From contig JAFGQQ010000136.1 of NCBI GenBank assembly GCA_016935595.1, positions 1 to 7,450 of the forward strand: a DNA stretch of 7,450 nt, written 5' to 3'. A program made the position numbers and the translations under genes. Origin of the DNA: Bacteroidales bacterium. GTDB taxonomy: Bacteria; Bacteroidota; Bacteroidia; Bacteroidales; UBA10428. Below the pieces are notes generated by a model. The model was not told where the DNA came from, did not search any database, and worked only from the letters and a program-made list of their open reading frames with translations. Shown here piece by piece: positions 6,453-7,450 of this stretch (position 1 is its first letter; every line of letters begins with the position of its first letter).

Positions 6453-7450
6453 ATGAAAAGAGAAAAACTATTAAATTATGTTCGAAAAGAAAGCATAAAA
6501 ATGTGCTTTGTCACTGCTTTATTAGCAGTGATGGGCACATCGCTTTCTTATGCAAGCATTTACTCACAGTCTACCAAGCTGTCTTTAAATGAAAAAGATG
6601 TTTCGATAGGCGAGTTATTTGCTAAAATTGAAAACCAGACTGAATTTGACATCTTTTACAACAACAATGATATAGATGTCAACGAAAAAGTCACTATCGA
6701 TGTAAAAGATTCAAGGGTTGAAAACATTCTTGATGAAATCCTTGAAGACAAAGACATTGCTTACCAAATAGTTGACAAGCACATTGTGCTTTCGGCTAAA
6801 AACACCGACAAACCGGCTGAAAAGGCAAAACCATCTGACATCAGGGTTCAATCGGTGAACAGTTTAAGAAACCCTGCACAGGTAAAACAACAAGACAATG
6901 TTGTAACTGGTAAAATTACAGCAAAAGAAAGTGGCGAGCCTTTACCCGGTGTAAATATTGTTGTTGAAGGCACTACAATTGGAACAATTTCTGATTTAGA
7001 AGGCAATTACAGTATTAAAGTAACTGAAGCAGGCGCTTCTCTTGTATATTCTTTCATTGGATATGTTCAACAGGTTATTCCGGTTGCAGGAAAAGATGTA
7101 ATTGATGTTGTAATGGAAGAAGAAACAAAAGAACTCGATGAAGTTGTTGTAATCGGTTACGGTTCGGTAAAAAAAAGCGACCTTACCGGTTCTATTGCTT
7201 CGGTAAAAACAGATGAACTAACAAAAATAGCTACAACCAATGTCCAGCAATCTATCCAGGGACGTGTTGCAGGTGTTATGATCACATCTGCATCTGGTGC
7301 CCCAGGCTCAGAAGCTTCAGTTCGTATCAGGGGTATAAGCACAGTTAATAACTCAGACCCTTTATATGTTGTTGACGGGTTTCCAACATCCAACATCTCC
7401 TATTTAAACCCTTCCGACATAGAATCGATGGAAGTTTTAAAAGACGCTTC
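6453..7450 (+). CDS. SusC/RagA-type TonB-dependent receptor with STN domain (3' partial)
   Basis: This gene is open from ATG 6453 to the window edge: 332 codons of a protein normally about 1000-1150 residues long. Parts in order: a basic N-terminus and signal peptide (hydrophobic core about 18-30, cleavage probably after SYA, residue 34); an STN signalling domain (about 41-115); a Lys/Pro/Gln-rich linker (about 117-148); a carboxypeptidase-regulatory-like domain (150-222, VVTGKITAKESGEPLPGVNI and LEGNYSIKV); a TonB-box-like segment (227-237, KELDEVVVIGY); and the start of the plug (NVQQSIQGRVAGV, VRIRGIS, DPLYVVDGFP, DIESMEVLKDA). SusC receptors import substrates across the outer membrane with energy from TonB-ExbBD, normally with a SusD lipoprotein encoded next. 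The STN domain is the part that signals to FecR, matching the upstream genes. The substrate is unknown, and the barrel lies outside the window. Confidence 0.95.
   Translation, partial: MKREKLLNYVRKESIKMCFVTALLAVMGTSLSYASIYSQSTKLSLNEKDVSIGELFAKIENQTEFDIFYNNNDIDVNEKVTIDVKDSRVENILDEILEDKDIAYQIVDKHIVLSAKNTDKPAEKAKPSDIRVQSVNSLRNPAQVKQQDNVVTGKITAKESGEPLPGVNIVVEGTTIGTISDLEGNYSIKVTEAGASLVYSFIGYVQQVIPVAGKDVIDVVMEEETKELDEVVVIGYGSVKKSDLTGSIASVKTDELTKIATTNVQQSIQGRVAGVMITSASGAPGSEASVRIRGISTVNNSDPLYVVDGFPTSNISYLNPSDIESMEVLKDA

Noticed and set aside
7157..7396. Minus-strand open frame of 79 codons
   Set aside because: It is antisense to the plug domain of the SusC receptor, which is clearly the real coding frame.

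Overview
The window looks like chromosomal DNA from an AT-rich member of the Bacteroidota. The signs are an STN-bearing SusC-type TonB-dependent receptor next to a FecI-like ECF sigma factor and a FecR anti-sigma protein, no recognisable Shine-Dalgarno sequences before most starts, and possible TAnnTTTG -7 elements. The codon use (AAA, ATT, TTA rich) also fits. No species can be named from the sequence. No tRNA, rRNA, CRISPR array, insertion sequence or phage gene is visible.

Layout. (1) Positions 1-897, plus strand: the last 43 codons of the Tex S1 RNA-binding protein, followed 15 bp later by a complete short-chain dehydrogenase/reductase (SDR). (2) Positions 904-3068, minus strand: three tightly packed genes, transcribed in the order DUF302 protein (GTG start), secreted probable outer-membrane protein, and lipoprotein alpha/beta hydrolase of the proline-iminopeptidase type. 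They overlap by 11 bp or are separated by 1 bp, so they are very probably one operon. The hydrolase ends 6 bp from the end of the SDR, tail to tail. (3) Positions 3069-3150: a short divergent promoter region. (4) Positions 3151-4524, plus strand: a class-3-type aldehyde dehydrogenase. (5) Positions 4525-4719: a non-coding gap with an AT hairpin and a possible promoter. (6) Positions 4720-7450, plus strand: ECF sigma factor, FecR-type anti-sigma factor, and the first 332 codons of a SusC-family receptor that runs off the window.

How the genes work together. The right-hand block is a textbook-type trans-envelope signalling and uptake module. A ligand bound at the outer-membrane SusC receptor would be signalled through its periplasmic STN domain to the FecR C-terminal domain. 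This would release or activate the sigma factor, which would then transcribe the receptor gene and, by family precedent, a SusD partner just beyond the window. The substrate (glycan, peptide or other) cannot be read from this part.

The left-hand genes look like metabolic and envelope housekeeping. The least explained unit is the DUF302 / outer-membrane protein / lipoprotein hydrolase operon, whose products would mostly sit in or at the cell envelope. I see no clear evidence of a wholly new system. The most useful leads are that operon and the conserved-looking spacer between the sigma factor and FecR.
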